Assembly (NCBI RefSeq): GCF_012562605.1
Contig: NZ_CP046224.1
Location: 316,988 to 380,987, forward strand
Direction: 5' to 3'
From: Enterobacteriaceae endosymbiont of Plateumaris sericea
GTDB lineage: Bacteria > Pseudomonadota > Gammaproteobacteria > Enterobacterales > Enterobacteriaceae
DNA: 64,000 nt
Shown here: positions 30,121-42,600 of the stretch, in pieces
Position numbering within the stretch: position 1 is the stretch's first letter
Layout: each line of letters opens with the position of its first letter
Notes under the pieces: generated by a model
Seen by the model: the letters and a program-made list of their open reading frames with translations, nothing else
Told to the model about the DNA's origin: nothing
Database searches by the model: none
Position numbers and translations under genes: made by a program

Positions 30121-30390
30121 TTATTTTCTTAAACCTAAATTTTCAATTAATAAGTTATACTTAATTAAATTCTTTTTTTTAAAAAAATCTAATAATTTTC
30201 TTCTATGTGATATCATTTTTAAAAGCCCACGACGACTATGATAATCTTTTTTATGAATTAAAAAATGTTTTTGTAAATGATTAATTTTAAATGTTAATAA
30301 AGCTATCTGTATTTTTGTTGATCCTTTATCAGTATTATGAATTCTATGTTTTTGAATAATTTTTATTTTATTTTCTTTATTAAAATACAC
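30121..30390 (-). CDS. rpsO: 30S ribosomal protein S15
   Basis: Primary 16S rRNA-binding protein of the platform. The 89 residues equal the E. coli length and keep DKGSTKIQIALLT near residue 20, HKKDYHSRRGLLKMISHRRKLL in the middle and the terminal LGLRK. It lies between truB (39 bases upstream) and pnp, the standard order. Confidence 0.97.
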   Translation of the reverse strand: MYFNKENKIKIIQKHRIHNTDKGSTKIQIALLTFKINHLQKHFLIHKKDYHSRRGLLKMISHRRKLLDFFKKKNLIKYNLLIENLGLRK

Positions 30391-30429
30391 AACTTAACTC
30401 CATTAAATTATTTATTGATGATATTAAAA

Positions 30430-31350
30430 TTAATTTTGTTGGTTTATTAATTTATATTTTATTATATAACTTTTATTATCAACTTTACAAATTCCTATAA
30501 AAATATGTTTATTATAAATACGAAAAGTATTAATAATACTATTATTAATTTTTATTTTTTTACCATTTTTAAGATTATTAATTAAATTCATAGATAATTG
30601 TAATTTTGGTAAATAATTTAACATATAATCTGTAGGAAGTAATAATTTATCTAATAATGAAATATTTAATAAATTATTTTTATAATTATTTATTAAATTT
30701 TGTAATGTTTCAATTGTAACAATATTTTTATTTAAAATAGATAAATGAGAAATTTTAATTCTACGTAATTTTATTACATGTGCTCCACAATTTAACTTAT
30801 CTCCTAAATTATCAATTATAGTACGAATATAAGTTCCTTTAGAACAATGTATTTTTAATTTAATTTTATCATTATTAAAATAAATTAATTGTAATTTATA
30901 AATTGTTACTTCTCTTTTATTTAATGATAAATTAATACCTAATCTAGCATATTTATAAAGAGGAATACCTTTAAATTTTATTGCAGAATACATAGTTGGA
31001 GTTTGTTTTATTTTTCCTCTAAATAAAGAAAGTGTTTTTTCTAATGTTGTTTTAGAAAAATTTATATTATTTTTCTTTATAATACAACCATCTTTATCAG
31101 CAGTATTTGTTTTTTCACCTAAACGAGCTGTAACAATATATTTTTTATCTGAATTAATTAAATAACTTGTAAATTTTGTTGTTTCTCCTAAACATATAGG
31201 AAGTAATCCACTAGCTAATGGGTCTAAAGTTCCTGTATGTCCTGCTTTTTTAGCCTTATATATAAATTTAATATATTGAAGAATTTTATTTGATGTATAT
31301 CCAATAGGTTTATCTAATAATAATAAACCATTAACATGACGTTTATTTAT
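30430..31350 (-). CDS. truB: tRNA pseudouridine-55 synthase with a non-ATG start
   Basis: TruB makes pseudouridine 55 in the tRNA T loop. The first ATG in the frame is at 30993, in the middle of the protein. Reading the same open frame back to 31350 recovers the missing half, including VNGLLLLDKP and the catalytic block GHTGTLDPLASGLLP with its Asp, then CLGETTKFTSY. The frame is closed by TGA just before 31359, and the only plausible starts are ATT at 31353 or ATA at 31350. GAGG at 31361-31358 is 4 bases from ATT and 7 from ATA, which favours ATA. The product would be 306 residues (E. coli 314). It lies 30 bases after rbfA. Confidence 0.85.
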   Translation of the reverse strand: MNKRHVNGLLLLDKPIGYTSNKILQYIKFIYKAKKAGHTGTLDPLASGLLPICLGETTKFTSYLINSDKKYIVTARLGEKTNTADKDGCIIKKNNINFSKTTLEKTLSLFRGKIKQTPTMYSAIKFKGIPLYKYARLGINLSLNKREVTIYKLQLIYFNNDKIKLKIHCSKGTYIRTIIDNLGDKLNCGAHVIKLRRIKISHLSILNKNIVTIETLQNLINNYKNNLLNISLLDKLLLPTDYMLNYLPKLQLSMNLINNLKNGKKIKINNSIINTFRIYNKHIFIGICKVDNKSYIIKYKLINQQN

Positions 31351-31383
31351 AATTTTTCCTCATAGTTTAATATATTATGATTT

Positions 31384-31752
31384 TTATATATTATTTTTAG
31401 AAATATTTGTAATAATATTACTAATATACCTTCCTTTTTCTAAGGAAAAATCGGGAAAAAATATTAATTTTGGTATATTACGTAATATTATTCTTTTTTT
31501 TAAAATATATTTAATATATCCTGTAATATTATTTAAATAACAAATTGTTTTTTTTAAGTCATTATGTATTTCTTCTTTATATGGTAACATTATAAATATC
31601 TTTGCAAAAGATAAATCTTTTGATATTAATAGATCAGTAACTGTTATAAACTTATTTATACGAGGATCAGAAATATTATGTTGTAAAATATCTGATATTT
31701 GTCTTTTTAGTTCATTAGCAATTCTTAACTGACGATATAAATAGTCTACCAT
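31384..31752 (-). CDS. rbfA: Ribosome-binding factor A
   Basis: KH-like 30S assembly factor needed for late 16S processing. The protein has RIANELKRQISDILQ near residue 10, then DPRINKFITVTDLLISKDLSFAKIF-type text and the late IPKLIFFPDFSLEKGRYI block. Length 122 against 133, lacking the flexible C-terminal tail. It sits between infB (46 bases) and truB, as in E. coli. Confidence 0.94.
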   Translation of the reverse strand: MVDYLYRQLRIANELKRQISDILQHNISDPRINKFITVTDLLISKDLSFAKIFIMLPYKEEIHNDLKKTICYLNNITGYIKYILKKRIILRNIPKLIFFPDFSLEKGRYISNIITNISKNNI

Positions 31753-31798
31753 TATTTTATTTTACCTTTATAAATATATTATTTATTATTATTAATAA

Positions 31799-34282
31799 TT
31801 ATTTTTTTTTAATTTCGATATTTTCAAAAACTTCTATTTTATCTCCAATATAAATATCATTATAATTTTTAATACTAATACCACATTCCATTCCATTACG
31901 AACTTCATTTACATTATCTTTAAATCTTTTTAAAGATTCTAACATACCTTCATAAATTACATTATTATTTCTTAATAAACGTATTGAATTATGACGTTTT
32001 ATTGTTCCTTTTAAAACATTACATCCTGCAATTACTCCAATTTTTGTAATTTTAAAAACATTTCTTACTTCAGCTAATCCTAATAATTTATATTTATATT
32101 CAGGAGATAAAACATTATTTATATATTTTTGTATATCATCAATTAAATTATAAATTATAGAAAAATATCTTATATCTATATTTTCTTTTTTAATTATGTT
32201 ACGTGCTACATTATCAGCTTGTACATTAAAACCAATAATCATAACATTATTTAATGTTGCTAATGCTAAAGAAGTATCTGTTTCAGTAATTGATCCTACA
32301 CCAGAACTAATAATCTTTATATTTATTTGATTATTAGATAAATTAATTAATATATTTTTAATAACTTCTATAGTCCCTTGTGAATTTGTTTTTAATAATA
32401 TATTTAATTCATAAACTTTATTTTTATCTAATTCTAAAAAAATTTTTTTAAAGTTTTTTTGTTGATTAGCTATTTTTATTTCACGTGATTTATTTTTTCG
32501 ATATATAGCAACTTCTTTAGCTTTTTTTTCATTACGAACTACTATTATTATATCTCCGGTTAAAGGCATACCAGATAAACCTAAAATTTCTATAGGAGTA
32601 GAAGGTCCTGCTTGTAATACTTCCATACCTTTTTCATTACGTAATCCTCTTATACGTCCATATTCAAAACCACATAATACAATATCACCTTTTTTTAACA
32701 TACCTTCTCTTACTAAGATATTAGCTATAGGACCTCTTCCTTTATCTAAATAAGATTCAATTACTATTCCTTTTGCCATTCCTTTATTAATAGCTTTTAA
32801 TTCTAAAATTTCTGCTTGTAATAAAATAGCATTTAATAAATCATTAATTCCTATCCCTAATTTAGCAGAAATATTAATAAATATATTATTACCTCCCCAT
32901 GATTCAGAAATAATTTTATGATTACTTAATTGATTTTTAATATTTTCAATATTTGATGTAGTTTTATCAATTTTATTAATAGCTATAATTATAGGTACTT
33001 GTGCTGCTTTAGCATGCTGAATAGCTTCTATAGTTTGAGGCATAACACCATCATCAGCTGCTACTATTAAAACTACAATATCTGTAATTTGTATTCCTCT
33101 TAATCTCATTGATGTAAAAGCAGAATGTCCTGGAGTATCAATAAAAGTAATATTTTTATTATTTTTTAATTTAACTTGATATGCTCCTATATTTTGTGTT
33201 ATACCTCCAATTTCATTAGAAGCTATTTGAGTAGAACGAATATAATCTAATAAGGAAGTTTTTCCATGATCTACATGCCCCATAACAGTTACTATAGGAG
33301 ATCTATAAATTGGTGTCTCATTAATATTATCTCGATCATTAATTAAAGATATTTCTAAATCATTTTCATGATGTATAATAACTTTGTGACCCATTTCTTC
33401 TGCTATTAACTGAGCAGTTTCTTGATCTAAAAATTGATTAATATTTAATACTTCTTCTCCCATATTTATCATAGTTTTTATAATTTGAGAACTTTTAACA
33501 GCCATTTTATTAGCTAATTCTATTATACTAATAGTTTTATTAATAATAACATCACGATTTATATGTTTAATAGGTTTATTAAAATTTTGATATAAAATAT
33601 GAGGATTATTATTAGTAATATTTTTAATTTTAGAATAAATTTTATGATCTTCTTTATCTATTCTATTATTTTTATAATATCTTTTTTTACGAGTAACTTT
33701 ATTATTTCTCATATGAAAATTTAAATTTATATTTTTTTCATTTAAATTTTTTTTTTTATAAGAATGTTTTAAAAAAGAATTTTTTTTATTATTTATGTTT
33801 GATTTATCTTCTATTTTTTTATTTATTATATTATTTTTTTTATTTTTAACTTCTATATGGTTATTAATTTTATTTTTTCCCTGTATATTAATTTTTAATT
33901 GTTGCGTTTTTTTTTCTAATAAATAAATATTATTTTTATTAACAGATCTAATATCTTTTTTATTAATATTATTAGATAATATATTATGATTTTTTAATAT
34001 AATTTTTTTTTTACGTATTTCAACTTTTACAGATTTATTTTGACCTTTATTATTTTGTATATTTAAAATACTATGTATTTTTTTTTGTAAAGTTAATTTT
34101 TTAATAAAATTATTTTGTATATTATCTAAGTATATAAAAAGTTTTTCTTTTTCTATTTGATTTACTAAATCATTTTCTGATTTAATAATATTAATATCAG
34201 AAAATTTCTGAATTATATATTTTACTGATTTTTGAATTTCAACAGCTAAAGATTTTATAGTTATAACAACATTATCTATCAT
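31799..34282 (-). CDS. infB: Translation initiation factor IF-2
   Basis: GTPase that brings initiator tRNA to the 30S subunit. The N-terminal third (about 80-245) is a low-complexity Lys/Asn linker. The conserved IF2-N helix bundle follows at about 250-300. The G domain carries GHVDHGKT (335-342), DTPGH (382-386) and NKID. Domains II-IV complete the protein. Length 827 against 890, the difference lying in the linker. Eleven T in a row (33747-33757) fall in the linker coding region. It is 34 bases downstream of nusA. Confidence 0.97.
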   Translation of the reverse strand: MIDNVVITIKSLAVEIQKSVKYIIQKFSDINIIKSENDLVNQIEKEKLFIYLDNIQNNFIKKLTLQKKIHSILNIQNNKGQNKSVKVEIRKKKIILKNHNILSNNINKKDIRSVNKNNIYLLEKKTQQLKINIQGKNKINNHIEVKNKKNNIINKKIEDKSNINNKKNSFLKHSYKKKNLNEKNINLNFHMRNNKVTRKKRYYKNNRIDKEDHKIYSKIKNITNNNPHILYQNFNKPIKHINRDVIINKTISIIELANKMAVKSSQIIKTMINMGEEVLNINQFLDQETAQLIAEEMGHKVIIHHENDLEISLINDRDNINETPIYRSPIVTVMGHVDHGKTSLLDYIRSTQIASNEIGGITQNIGAYQVKLKNNKNITFIDTPGHSAFTSMRLRGIQITDIVVLIVAADDGVMPQTIEAIQHAKAAQVPIIIAINKIDKTTSNIENIKNQLSNHKIISESWGGNNIFINISAKLGIGINDLLNAILLQAEILELKAINKGMAKGIVIESYLDKGRGPIANILVREGMLKKGDIVLCGFEYGRIRGLRNEKGMEVLQAGPSTPIEILGLSGMPLTGDIIIVVRNEKKAKEVAIYRKNKSREIKIANQQKNFKKIFLELDKNKVYELNILLKTNSQGTIEVIKNILINLSNNQINIKIISSGVGSITETDTSLALATLNNVMIIGFNVQADNVARNIIKKENIDIRYFSIIYNLIDDIQKYINNVLSPEYKYKLLGLAEVRNVFKITKIGVIAGCNVLKGTIKRHNSIRLLRNNNVIYEGMLESLKRFKDNVNEVRNGMECGISIKNYNDIYIGDKIEVFENIEIKKK

Positions 34283-34316
34283 GCTGTTTACTCCTCTATT
34301 TAAAAAAGTAATTTAG

Positions 34317-35822
34317 TTATACATTATTTTTTTTATTAAACCAACAAGTATTACGAGCAGACATAATCATTTTTCCTGCTTGCTCTTTTTTTAAACTATT
34401 TATATCAGATAAATCTTCAATACTTTGTTCTGCTAAATCTTTTATAGAAAGGATTCCTTTTAATTTTAATAAGTTAGCTAATTTATTATTCATTCCTTCA
34501 ATATTTAATAAATCTTTATCTAAAGGTTTTTTATTTTTTATCTTTTTAATTAAAGATAAACTATATTTAGCTATTTCTTTTATTTTTCTTAAATAGTCTA
34601 TAGATAAATTAAATTGACTAGTTAATTTATATAATTCATTAATAGGTATATATATTACTTCTTCTATAGAAGTAAGACCAGATTTAATTAATTGTATAGC
34701 TAAATTTTTATCAATCTTTAAATTTTTTACAAACATATCAATAATAGCTTTTTTTTCTTCCTTATGTTTTATCTGTAATTCATTATTTGTCATAACATTT
34801 AATTCCCATCCGCTTAATTGTGAAGCTAAACGGATATTTTGGCCATTACGTCCAATAGCTTTTGCTAAATTTGCTTCTTCTACAGCAATATCAACAATAT
34901 GATTATTTTCATCTATTACTATTGATGATACATCAGCTGGAGACATAGCGTTTATAACAAATTGAGCTGGATTTTGATCCCATAAAACAATATCAATTTT
35001 TTCTCCATTTAATTCATTAGAGATAGCTTGTACTCTAGCACCTCTCATTCCAACGCATGCACCTACAGGATCTATACGTTTATCATGTGTTTTAACTGCT
35101 ATTTTTGCTCTATAACCAGGATCTCTTGCTGCAGCTTTAATTTCAATTAATCCTTCATTTATTTCTGGTACTTCAATTCTAAATAATTCAATTAGCATTT
35201 TAATTTTTGATCTACTAATAAATAACTGAGGACCACGTAATACTTCTTTTACAGAAAAAAGAAGACCTTTAATTCTATCTCCAGGCCTAAAATTTTCTCT
35301 AGGTAACATATCTTCACGTAAAATAGTAGCTTCTGCACCATTACCTAAATCTAAATTTAGATAAGTTTTATTTATTTTTTTTACAATTCCATTTAATATT
35401 TTTCCTTCTTTTTGTCTAAATTGTTCAATAGTTACAGCTTTTTCTGCTTCTCTAACTTTATTTACAATAACTTGTTTAGCAATTTGTGTGGTTATACGAT
35501 CAAAATTAATAGAAGTTATTTGATCATAAATATAATCACCTATATTTAATGAATTATCTTCAATACGTGCTGCATCTAATGTAATCTCTTTAGTAGGATA
35601 ATGAACTTCTTTTACGATTAACCATTTTCTAAAAGTTTGAAAATTTCCGTTTTTACGATCAATATTAACATATACTTCTATATCATATTCATATTTTTTT
35701 TTTGTTGCACTTGCTAATGCACTTTCCATAGCTTCAAATATTTTTTCACGTGGTAAAGATTTTTCATTAGAAACAGCTTCAACAACAGCTAATATTTCTT
35801 TATTCATCCTAGTTATCCTCAA
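34317..35822 (-). CDS. nusA: Transcription termination/antitermination protein NusA
   Basis: RNA polymerase-associated elongation factor. The domains are in order: N-terminal polymerase-binding region (1-130), S1 domain around 135-200, two KH domains (about 205-345, including [18 protein letters not shown] and [18 protein letters not shown]), and the two acidic-repeat C-terminal domains typical of gammaproteobacteria. Length 501 against 495. In E. coli rimP precedes nusA in the same operon; here 234 non-coding bases lead back to the initiator tRNA and rimP is missing. Confidence 0.97.
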   Translation of the reverse strand: MRITRMNKEILAVVEAVSNEKSLPREKIFEAMESALASATKKKYEYDIEVYVNIDRKNGNFQTFRKWLIVKEVHYPTKEITLDAARIEDNSLNIGDYIYDQITSINFDRITTQIAKQVIVNKVREAEKAVTIEQFRQKEGKILNGIVKKINKTYLNLDLGNGAEATILREDMLPRENFRPGDRIKGLLFSVKEVLRGPQLFISRSKIKMLIELFRIEVPEINEGLIEIKAAARDPGYRAKIAVKTHDKRIDPVGACVGMRGARVQAISNELNGEKIDIVLWDQNPAQFVINAMSPADVSSIVIDENNHIVDIAVEEANLAKAIGRNGQNIRLASQLSGWELNVMTNNELQIKHKEEKKAIIDMFVKNLKIDKNLAIQLIKSGLTSIEEVIYIPINELYKLTSQFNLSIDYLRKIKEIAKYSLSLIKKIKNKKPLDKDLLNIEGMNNKLANLLKLKGILSIKDLAEQSIEDLSDINSLKKEQAGKMIMSARNTCWFNKKNNV

Positions 35823-36056
35823 AACTAAATTTTTATATAATAGGGAACTAGATTAGCTTGATTAAATATTATTTATAAAATTTTATATTTAAAATTATTT
35901 ATTTTAAATGGTAACAATATATATACATATTTTATTACTCCTTTTATATAAAGTTTAATTTAAATAATTTTAAATATAATTCAATAATTAAATTATTGAA
36001 TTAATTTTATTTTAATAAATATATTAATTAGAAATGAGATCTAAATTGATAGTAAA

Positions 36057-36133
<77 letters not shown>

Positions 36134-36194
36134 TCTACTTAGTGATATACATGATATGTTAAAATATAAAAAAATATAATAAAAAAATAAACTG

Positions 36195-36284
36195 TGGTAC
36201 CGAAGACGGGATTTGAACCCGTAAACCCATTTAAAGGGTACTACCACCTCAAGGTAGCGTGTTTACCAATTTCACCACCTCGGT
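36195..36284 (-). tRNA. tRNA-Leu (anticodon GAG)
   Basis: Class II tRNA starting ACCGAGGTGGTGAAATTGG, with anticodon GAG in CTTGAGGT and a long variable arm; the equivalent of E. coli leuU. CCA is encoded (36195-36197). Only 22 bases separate it from the secG stop, so it is probably processed from the secG transcript. Confidence 0.97.
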
Positions 36285-36306
36285 TTATCATTAAATTAAA
36301 TCATTT

Positions 36307-36567
36307 TTATGAATTAATATAATTATTTGTTACAATATTTTTTCTATGATTATTTAAATTACTTAATGTTAAACTAATCATAAAAAAAATTATAGCTAAA
36401 ACAAAAATAGATTTAGTAATAATTTTATTAGGAGTATTAGTATTAAAAAAAGATTTTGAGTTATTCATAGAAGAACCAATATCAATAGTATTATTATTTT
36501 GTAACATAATTAAACCAATTAAAATTATTGATACTATAATAAATAAAATCAAAAATAATTTATACAT
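36307..36567 (-). CDS. secG: Preprotein translocase subunit SecG
   Basis: Two membrane segments (about residues 3-21 and 52-70) joined by a loop containing MLQNNNTIDIGSSMNNS, which matches the SecG pattern. Length 86 against 110; the C-terminal Gly/Ser-rich tail is lost. Gene order secG-leuU-metY-nusA is that of E. coli. SecE is also in this window, so the core Sec channel appears retained. Confidence 0.9.
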   Translation of the reverse strand: MYKLFLILFIIVSIILIGLIMLQNNNTIDIGSSMNNSKSFFNTNTPNKIITKSIFVLAIIFFMISLTLSNLNNHRKNIVTNNYINS

Positions 36568-36752
36568 AATACTATAAAAACATTTAAAATAAAATTATAT
36601 ATATAATAATATATCATTTAAATTTAATTTACAATACATTTTAATAGTTTTTATTATTTATATTTTAATAATATATAAAAAATATAATATTTATAAGTAA
36701 TATTATAAATTAAAATAAAATTAATTTATTAAATTAATTATTTTTAATAAAA

Positions 36753-38582
36753 TTATTTTTTTATCCATTCAGGTACTCTGACTTCTTTTCTAGACATTAA
36801 ATCATCTATTTGTAATAAATCTATAGTTTCATATTTAATTAAAGCATTTTTCATTGCATGTAATATATCAATATTCTCTTTTAAAATTTTAAATGCTCTA
36901 TTATAATTTTCTTGAATTAAATATTTAATTTCTTCATCGATGATACGTGCAGTTTGATCTGACATATATTTTGTTTTTGCTACATTTCTTCCTAAAAAAA
37001 TTTCTCCTTCTTCTTCTGCATATAATAAAGGACCTAATTTTTTAGAAAAACCCCACTGGGTTACCATATTTCTTGCTAAATTAGTAGCAATTTTTATATC
37101 ATTAGAAGCTCCAGTAGATACATATTTTTCTCCATAAATTATTTCTTCTGCGATACGACCACCATAAAGTGTAGAAATTTTACTTTCTAATTTTTGACGA
37201 TTTAAACTAATAATATCAATTTCTGGTAAAAAAAATGTAACTCCTAATGCTTGACCTCTAGGAATTATAGTAACCTTATGCACAGGATCATGTCCAGGAA
37301 CTAGTCTACCAATTATAGCATGTCCTGCTTCATGATAAGCAGTAGATTCTTTCTGAGATTCGGTCATAACCATGGAACGTCTTTCAGAACCCATCATAAT
37401 TTTATCTTTAGATTTTTCAAATTCAATCATTGATACAAATTCATGATCTTTACGAGCAGCTAATAAAGCAGCTTCATTTACTAAATTCGCTAAATCAGCA
37501 CCAGAAAATCCAGGAGTACCACGTGCTAAAATTGTAAGATTAACATCTTTCCCAAGTGGTACATTTTTTATATGTATATTTAATATTTGTTCTCTACCTC
37601 TAATATCTGGTAAACTTACTATTACTCTTCTATCAAATCTTCCTGGTCTTAAAAGAGCTGGATCTAATACATCAGGACGATTTGTTGCAGCAATAACAAT
37701 AACACTTTCATTATGATTAAAACCATCCATTTCAACTAACATTTGATTTAATGTTTGTTCTCTTTCATCATGACCACCTCCTAAACCGGCCCCTCTTTGA
37801 CGTCCTACTGCATCTATTTCATCAATAAATATAATACATGGAGATGATTTTTTTGCTTTATTAAACATATCACGAACTCTAGAAGCTCCTACTCCAACAA
37901 ACATTTCAACAAAATCAGATCCAGAAATAGTAAAAAATGGTACTTTAGATTCTCCTGCTATAGCTTTTGCTAATAAAGTTTTTCCTGTACCTGGTGGACC
38001 TACCATTAATACTCCTTTAGGAATTTTACCACCTAATTTTTGAAATTTTAATGGTTCTTTTAAATAATCTACAATTTCTTTTACTTCTTCTTTTGCTTCA
38101 TCACATCCAGCTACATCATTAAATGTAGTTTTTATTTGATCTTTTGTTAACATACGAGCTTTACTTTTACCAAACGATAATGCACCTTTTCCTCCTCCTT
38201 GAATTTGACGCATAAAAAATAACCAAATAAAAATAATTAAAATCATAGGAAACCATGATATAAATATAGATAATAATATATTAGGACTTATAGGAGGTTC
38301 ACCAAATACTTTAATATTTTTATCTAATAATATTTTAAGTAAATTAGGATCACTTATAGGCATATAAGTTGTATATTTACTATTATCTTTTTTATAAACA
38401 TTAACTTGACGTTCACTAATATCAACTGAATTTATTTGTTGATGTTTAATTTCTGATAAAAAAGTTGAATATTCTATTTTTGATGTTGTATCATCTTTAT
38501 TTGGATTTAAACTCTGGCAAACAGATATTAAAGTAATTGCAATCGCTAACCAGAGCATTATATTTTTTGCTATACCGCTCAA
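36753..38582 (-). CDS. ftsH: ATP-dependent zinc metalloprotease FtsH
   Basis: Membrane-anchored AAA+ protease for quality control of membrane and regulatory proteins. There are two membrane segments (about 9-25 and 102-124). The ATPase carries GPPGTGKT at 195-202, DEID at 254-257 and the second region of homology [19 protein letters not shown]. The zinc site is HEAGH at 417-421. Length is 609 against 644, with the C-terminal tail shortened. It follows rlmE by 44 bases. folP and glmM, which follow ftsH in E. coli, are absent, leaving 185 non-coding bases before secG. Confidence 0.97.
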   Translation of the reverse strand: MSGIAKNIMLWLAIAITLISVCQSLNPNKDDTTSKIEYSTFLSEIKHQQINSVDISERQVNVYKKDNSKYTTYMPISDPNLLKILLDKNIKVFGEPPISPNILLSIFISWFPMILIIFIWLFFMRQIQGGGKGALSFGKSKARMLTKDQIKTTFNDVAGCDEAKEEVKEIVDYLKEPLKFQKLGGKIPKGVLMVGPPGTGKTLLAKAIAGESKVPFFTISGSDFVEMFVGVGASRVRDMFNKAKKSSPCIIFIDEIDAVGRQRGAGLGGGHDEREQTLNQMLVEMDGFNHNESVIVIAATNRPDVLDPALLRPGRFDRRVIVSLPDIRGREQILNIHIKNVPLGKDVNLTILARGTPGFSGADLANLVNEAALLAARKDHEFVSMIEFEKSKDKIMMGSERRSMVMTESQKESTAYHEAGHAIIGRLVPGHDPVHKVTIIPRGQALGVTFFLPEIDIISLNRQKLESKISTLYGGRIAEEIIYGEKYVSTGASNDIKIATNLARNMVTQWGFSKKLGPLLYAEEEGEIFLGRNVAKTKYMSDQTARIIDEEIKYLIQENYNRAFKILKENIDILHAMKNALIKYETIDLLQIDDLMSRKEVRVPEWIKK

Positions 38583-38626
38583 AAGAGTAACTCCATTATC
38601 ATTTTTAATATAAATACAATAACATA

Positions 38627-39259
38627 TTATTTATTTTGATATCCTTTTGCTACAATATATATTTCACGAGAACTAGATCTTGAAGCATTAGGTTTTCTAA
38701 TTTTTATTGTTTTAAATAATGAATTAATTTTTTTTAAATATTTTTTTAATTCTATACCTTGAAATACTTTTATCAAAAAATTTCCATTAAAATCTAATAT
38801 AGAATAACATAATTTTAAAGCTAATTCACTTAAATAAAAAAATTTAGGTATATCTATTTCTGATATACCAGAAATATTAGGAGATATATCGGACATTATT
38901 ACTTGTGCTTTTAAATTATTTAATTTATTTTTAATTAAATTAAATATATTTTTATCACATAAATCTCCTTGTATATACTCTACATTATTTATTTGTTTCA
39001 TTGGTAATAAATCACAAGCTATTATTTTTCCTTTTAATCCAATTTTTATTGATGCAAATTTAGACCAACCTCCAGGAGAACATCCTAAATCTATAACTAT
39101 CATATTTGGTTTAAAAATTTTATCTAATTTTTGTATTTGTTGTAATTTAAACCATGATCGTGATCTTAATTTATTATTTTTTTTTACCTGTTTAACATAG
39201 ATATCTTTAAGATATTTTTTTAACCAAATATTTTTTTTTTTATTTTTTTTATAAAACAT
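38627..39259 (-). CDS. rlmE: 23S rRNA (uridine-2552-2'-O)-methyltransferase
   Basis: Heat-shock-associated methyltransferase (FtsJ/RrmJ) acting on the 50S A-site loop. SAM motif I is [12 protein letters not shown], and the SDISPNISG block supplies the catalytic Asp of the K-D-K-E tetrad. [11 protein letters not shown] precedes. Length 210 against 209. The 5' end of the frame contains 11 T (A in mRNA sense) at 39231-39241, near codons 7-10. It pairs with ftsH as in E. coli. Confidence 0.95.
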   Translation of the reverse strand: MFYKKNKKKNIWLKKYLKDIYVKQVKKNNKLRSRSWFKLQQIQKLDKIFKPNMIVIDLGCSPGGWSKFASIKIGLKGKIIACDLLPMKQINNVEYIQGDLCDKNIFNLIKNKLNNLKAQVIMSDISPNISGISEIDIPKFFYLSELALKLCYSILDFNGNFLIKVFQGIELKKYLKKINSLFKTIKIRKPNASRSSSREIYIVAKGYQNK

Positions 39260-39639
39260 TAATTTTATTTATTAAAATAATAAATAGATATGATTATATT
39301 TATGATAAATTATTAAAAATAATTATTTTAATTAATTTAAATATATTTTAAATAAGTATAACAAAAAAATTTTTTAATTACAATTTAAGTAAATGAATAC
39401 TTATATTATTTTTTATTAAAAAATCTAATTTATTAATAATAAATATTATTTAATATTTATTATTTAAATTAGATTTAAATTTTTATAAAAAAATTTTAAA
39501 TAATTTATTTCTTTTTAATATTCATAATTATAATTAAAAATATAAGTTTTTATTAATAAATTAAAAATATTTTAATTATTATGTTAATATTAATTTATTT
39601 ATATAATAGTTTTATTATAAAATAAAATTATTATGTAAT
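39260..39639. other. Non-coding gap between rpoC and rlmE
   Basis: These 380 bases contain the rpoBC terminator (listed separately) and AT-rich sequence that should hold the rlmE-ftsH promoter. No reading frame or RNA gene is recognised. Confidence 0.6.
39418..39473 (-). terminator. Rho-independent terminator of the rpoBC operon
   Basis: Read on the minus strand, 39473-39452 pairs with 39447-39424 (22 pairs with a two-base bulge, loop of 4), and TTTTTT (39423-39418) follows at once. It lies 167 bases beyond the rpoC stop. The stem has only two G-C pairs' worth of bases, so stability comes from length. Confidence 0.75.
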
Positions 39640-42600
39640 TTATTCTTTATTTAAATTTGCATTTAATAATTCAGTTAAATTTGCAGATGCCGATGCTGTT
39701 GTAGTAATATTATTTTTTCTTTTTTTAATACGATTTTTATGATAAGAATATCCGGTACCAGCTGGAATTAATCTTCCAACAATAACATTTTCTTTTAAAC
39801 CTCTTAATCCATCAAATTTTCCTGCAACAGAAGCTTCTGTTAATACTCTTGTAGTTTCTTGAAAAGAGGCAGCAGAAATAAAAGATGCAGTTGCTAAAGA
39901 TGCTTTAGTAATACCTAATAAATCATGAGTATAAGATATTATTTTTTTTCCTTGTTCTTTTAATTTTTTATTAGTTATCTTAATTTGAGATACTTCAACT
40001 TGTTCTCCATCTAAAAAATCAGAATCTCCTTTGTTTTTAATTGTTGCTTTACGTAACATTTGTCGTATTATAACTTCAATATGTTTATCATTTATTTTTA
40101 CTCCTTGTAAACGATATACTTCTTGAACTTCATTAATTATATAATTTGTTACTTCATTAACACCTTTTAAACGTAATATATCATGTGGAGATTCAGAACC
40201 ATCTGAAATAATATCTCCTTTATTTACTAATTCTCCTTCAAATACATTTATTTGTCTCCATTTTGGTATCATTTCTTCATATATATCTTCATTATTATTA
40301 ATAGGACTAATTATTATACGTCTTTTACCTTTAGTTTCTTTACCAAAAGAAATTACACCACTAATTTCCGCTAAAATAGCTGACTCTTTTGGACGACGAG
40401 CTTCAAATAAATCTGCTACTCTAGGTAATCCTCCAGTTATATCTTTAGTACCTCCTGATTCTTGTGGTATCCTTGCTATAATGTCTCCTGCATGAATATT
40501 AACACCATTTTCTAAGTGAACTATTGTTTTACTAGGTAAAAAATAATGAGCAGGAATGTCAGTTCCAGGAATAAGAATATCTTCATTTTTATAATTTACA
40601 ATTTTTAACATAGGTCTTAAATCTTTTCCTATTGAAGTTCTTTCAGATGTATCTAATACTACAATAGAAGATAAACCTGTTAATTCATCAGTTTGACGAA
40701 TAATAGTTTGACTATCTAACATATCAATAAATTTTACTTTTCCATTAACTTCACTAATTATAGGCATAGTATGTGGATCCCAATAAGCAATTATTTCTCC
40801 TGAATTAATTTTTTCACCATTTTTTTTAGTTATAATTGCTCCATATGGTATTTTATATTTTTCCTTTACACGTCCAAATTTATCTAAAATTTTTAATTTA
40901 ACATTTCTTGAAGTAATAACTAATTTACCATCAGAATTAATAACTGATTTCATATTTGTTAGATTTATAGTTCCCTTATCTTTTATTTGTATACTAGATT
41001 CAGATGCTACTCTAGAAGCTGCTCCACCTATATGAAATGTTCTCATAGTTAATTGTGTTCCAGGTTCACCTATTGATTGAGCTGCAATTACTCCAATTGC
41101 TTCTCCTTTATTAATAATATGTCCTCTTGCTAAATCACGACCATAACAATTAGCACATACACCAAAATCAGTTTCACAACTTACTACAGATCTCACTTCA
41201 ATAGTATCAATAGAATATTGATCTAATAAATCACAATATTTTTCATTTAATAATGTATTTCTAGGAATTAAAATATTTTTTTTACCTGGTATTAAAATAT
41301 CTTTTGCAGTTACTCTTCCTAAAACTCTTTCTCTAAGAGATTCTTTTACATCTCCTCCTTCAATTATAGGAGATATTTCAATACCATTTTTAGTTAAACA
41401 ATCATTTTCTGTTATTACTAAATCTTGAGCAACATCAACTAATCTACGAGTTAAATAACCTGAATTTGCTGTTTTTAAAGCAGTATCTGCTAATCCTTTT
41501 CTTGCACCGTGAGTAGATATAAAATATTGTAATACATTTAATCCTTCTCTAAAATTAGCTGTTATTGGAGTTTCAATAATAGATCCATCAGGTTTGGCCA
41601 TTAATCCTCTCATACCAGCTAGTTGTCTAATTTGAGCAGCTGAACCTCGTGCACCAGAATCTGCCATCATAAAAATATTATTAAAAGAAATTTGTTTTTC
41701 TATTATTCCTTTTTTATTGATTACATTTTCTGTAGATAAATTTTTCATCATTGCTTGTGCAACTTTTTCATTAGCTACTGACCAAATATCAATAACTTTG
41801 TTATATCTTTCTCCTGAAGTTACTAATCCTGACTGAAATTGTTCTTGTATTTCAGAAACTTCAGATTCTGCTTCTAATATGATTGAAGATTTTTTTTTAG
41901 GAATAATAATATCATCAATTCCTACAGAAGACCCTGATCTAGCTGCATAATAAAATCCAGTATACATAATTTTATCTGCAAAAATAACTGTAGGTTTTAA
42001 TCCTAAAATTCTATAACATATATTTAACATTTTAGAAATTGATTTTTTACCTAAAGTTTTATTTATTATTTTATAAGGTAAACCTTTTGGTACATACATC
42101 CAAAATATTGCTCTACCTATTGTAGTATTTACAATATTTCTATTTTTTATCCATTCATTATTTTTATTTTTATAATATTCAGTTATTCTAACTTTAACAC
42201 GTGCATGTAAATCTCCTTGTCCTGTACGATAAGCTTTTTCTGCTTCTTTAGGATTAGATAATATCATATCTTCTCCTTTAGCATTAATCCTTTCTCTAGT
42301 CATATAATATAAACCTAAAACTACATCTTGTGATGGAACAATAATAGGTTCTCCATTAGCTGGTGATAAAATATTATTAGTAGACATCATAAGTGCTCTA
42401 GCTTCTAATTGTGCTTCTAAAGTTAGAGGAATATGGACAGCCATTTGGTCGCCATCAAAATCAGCATTATAGGCTGCACATACAAGAGGATGTAATTGTA
42501 TTGCTTTTCCTTCAATTAATATTGGTTCAAAAGCTTGTATTCCTAACCTATGTAAAGTTGGTGCACGATTTAATAATATTGGATGTTCTCTTATAACTTC

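Noticed and set aside
30430-30993. Reading truB as a pseudogene truncated to 187 residues at its first ATG
   Set aside because: The upstream 360 bases continue the same frame and encode the missing conserved half, including the catalytic block, so the gene is whole apart from its start codon.
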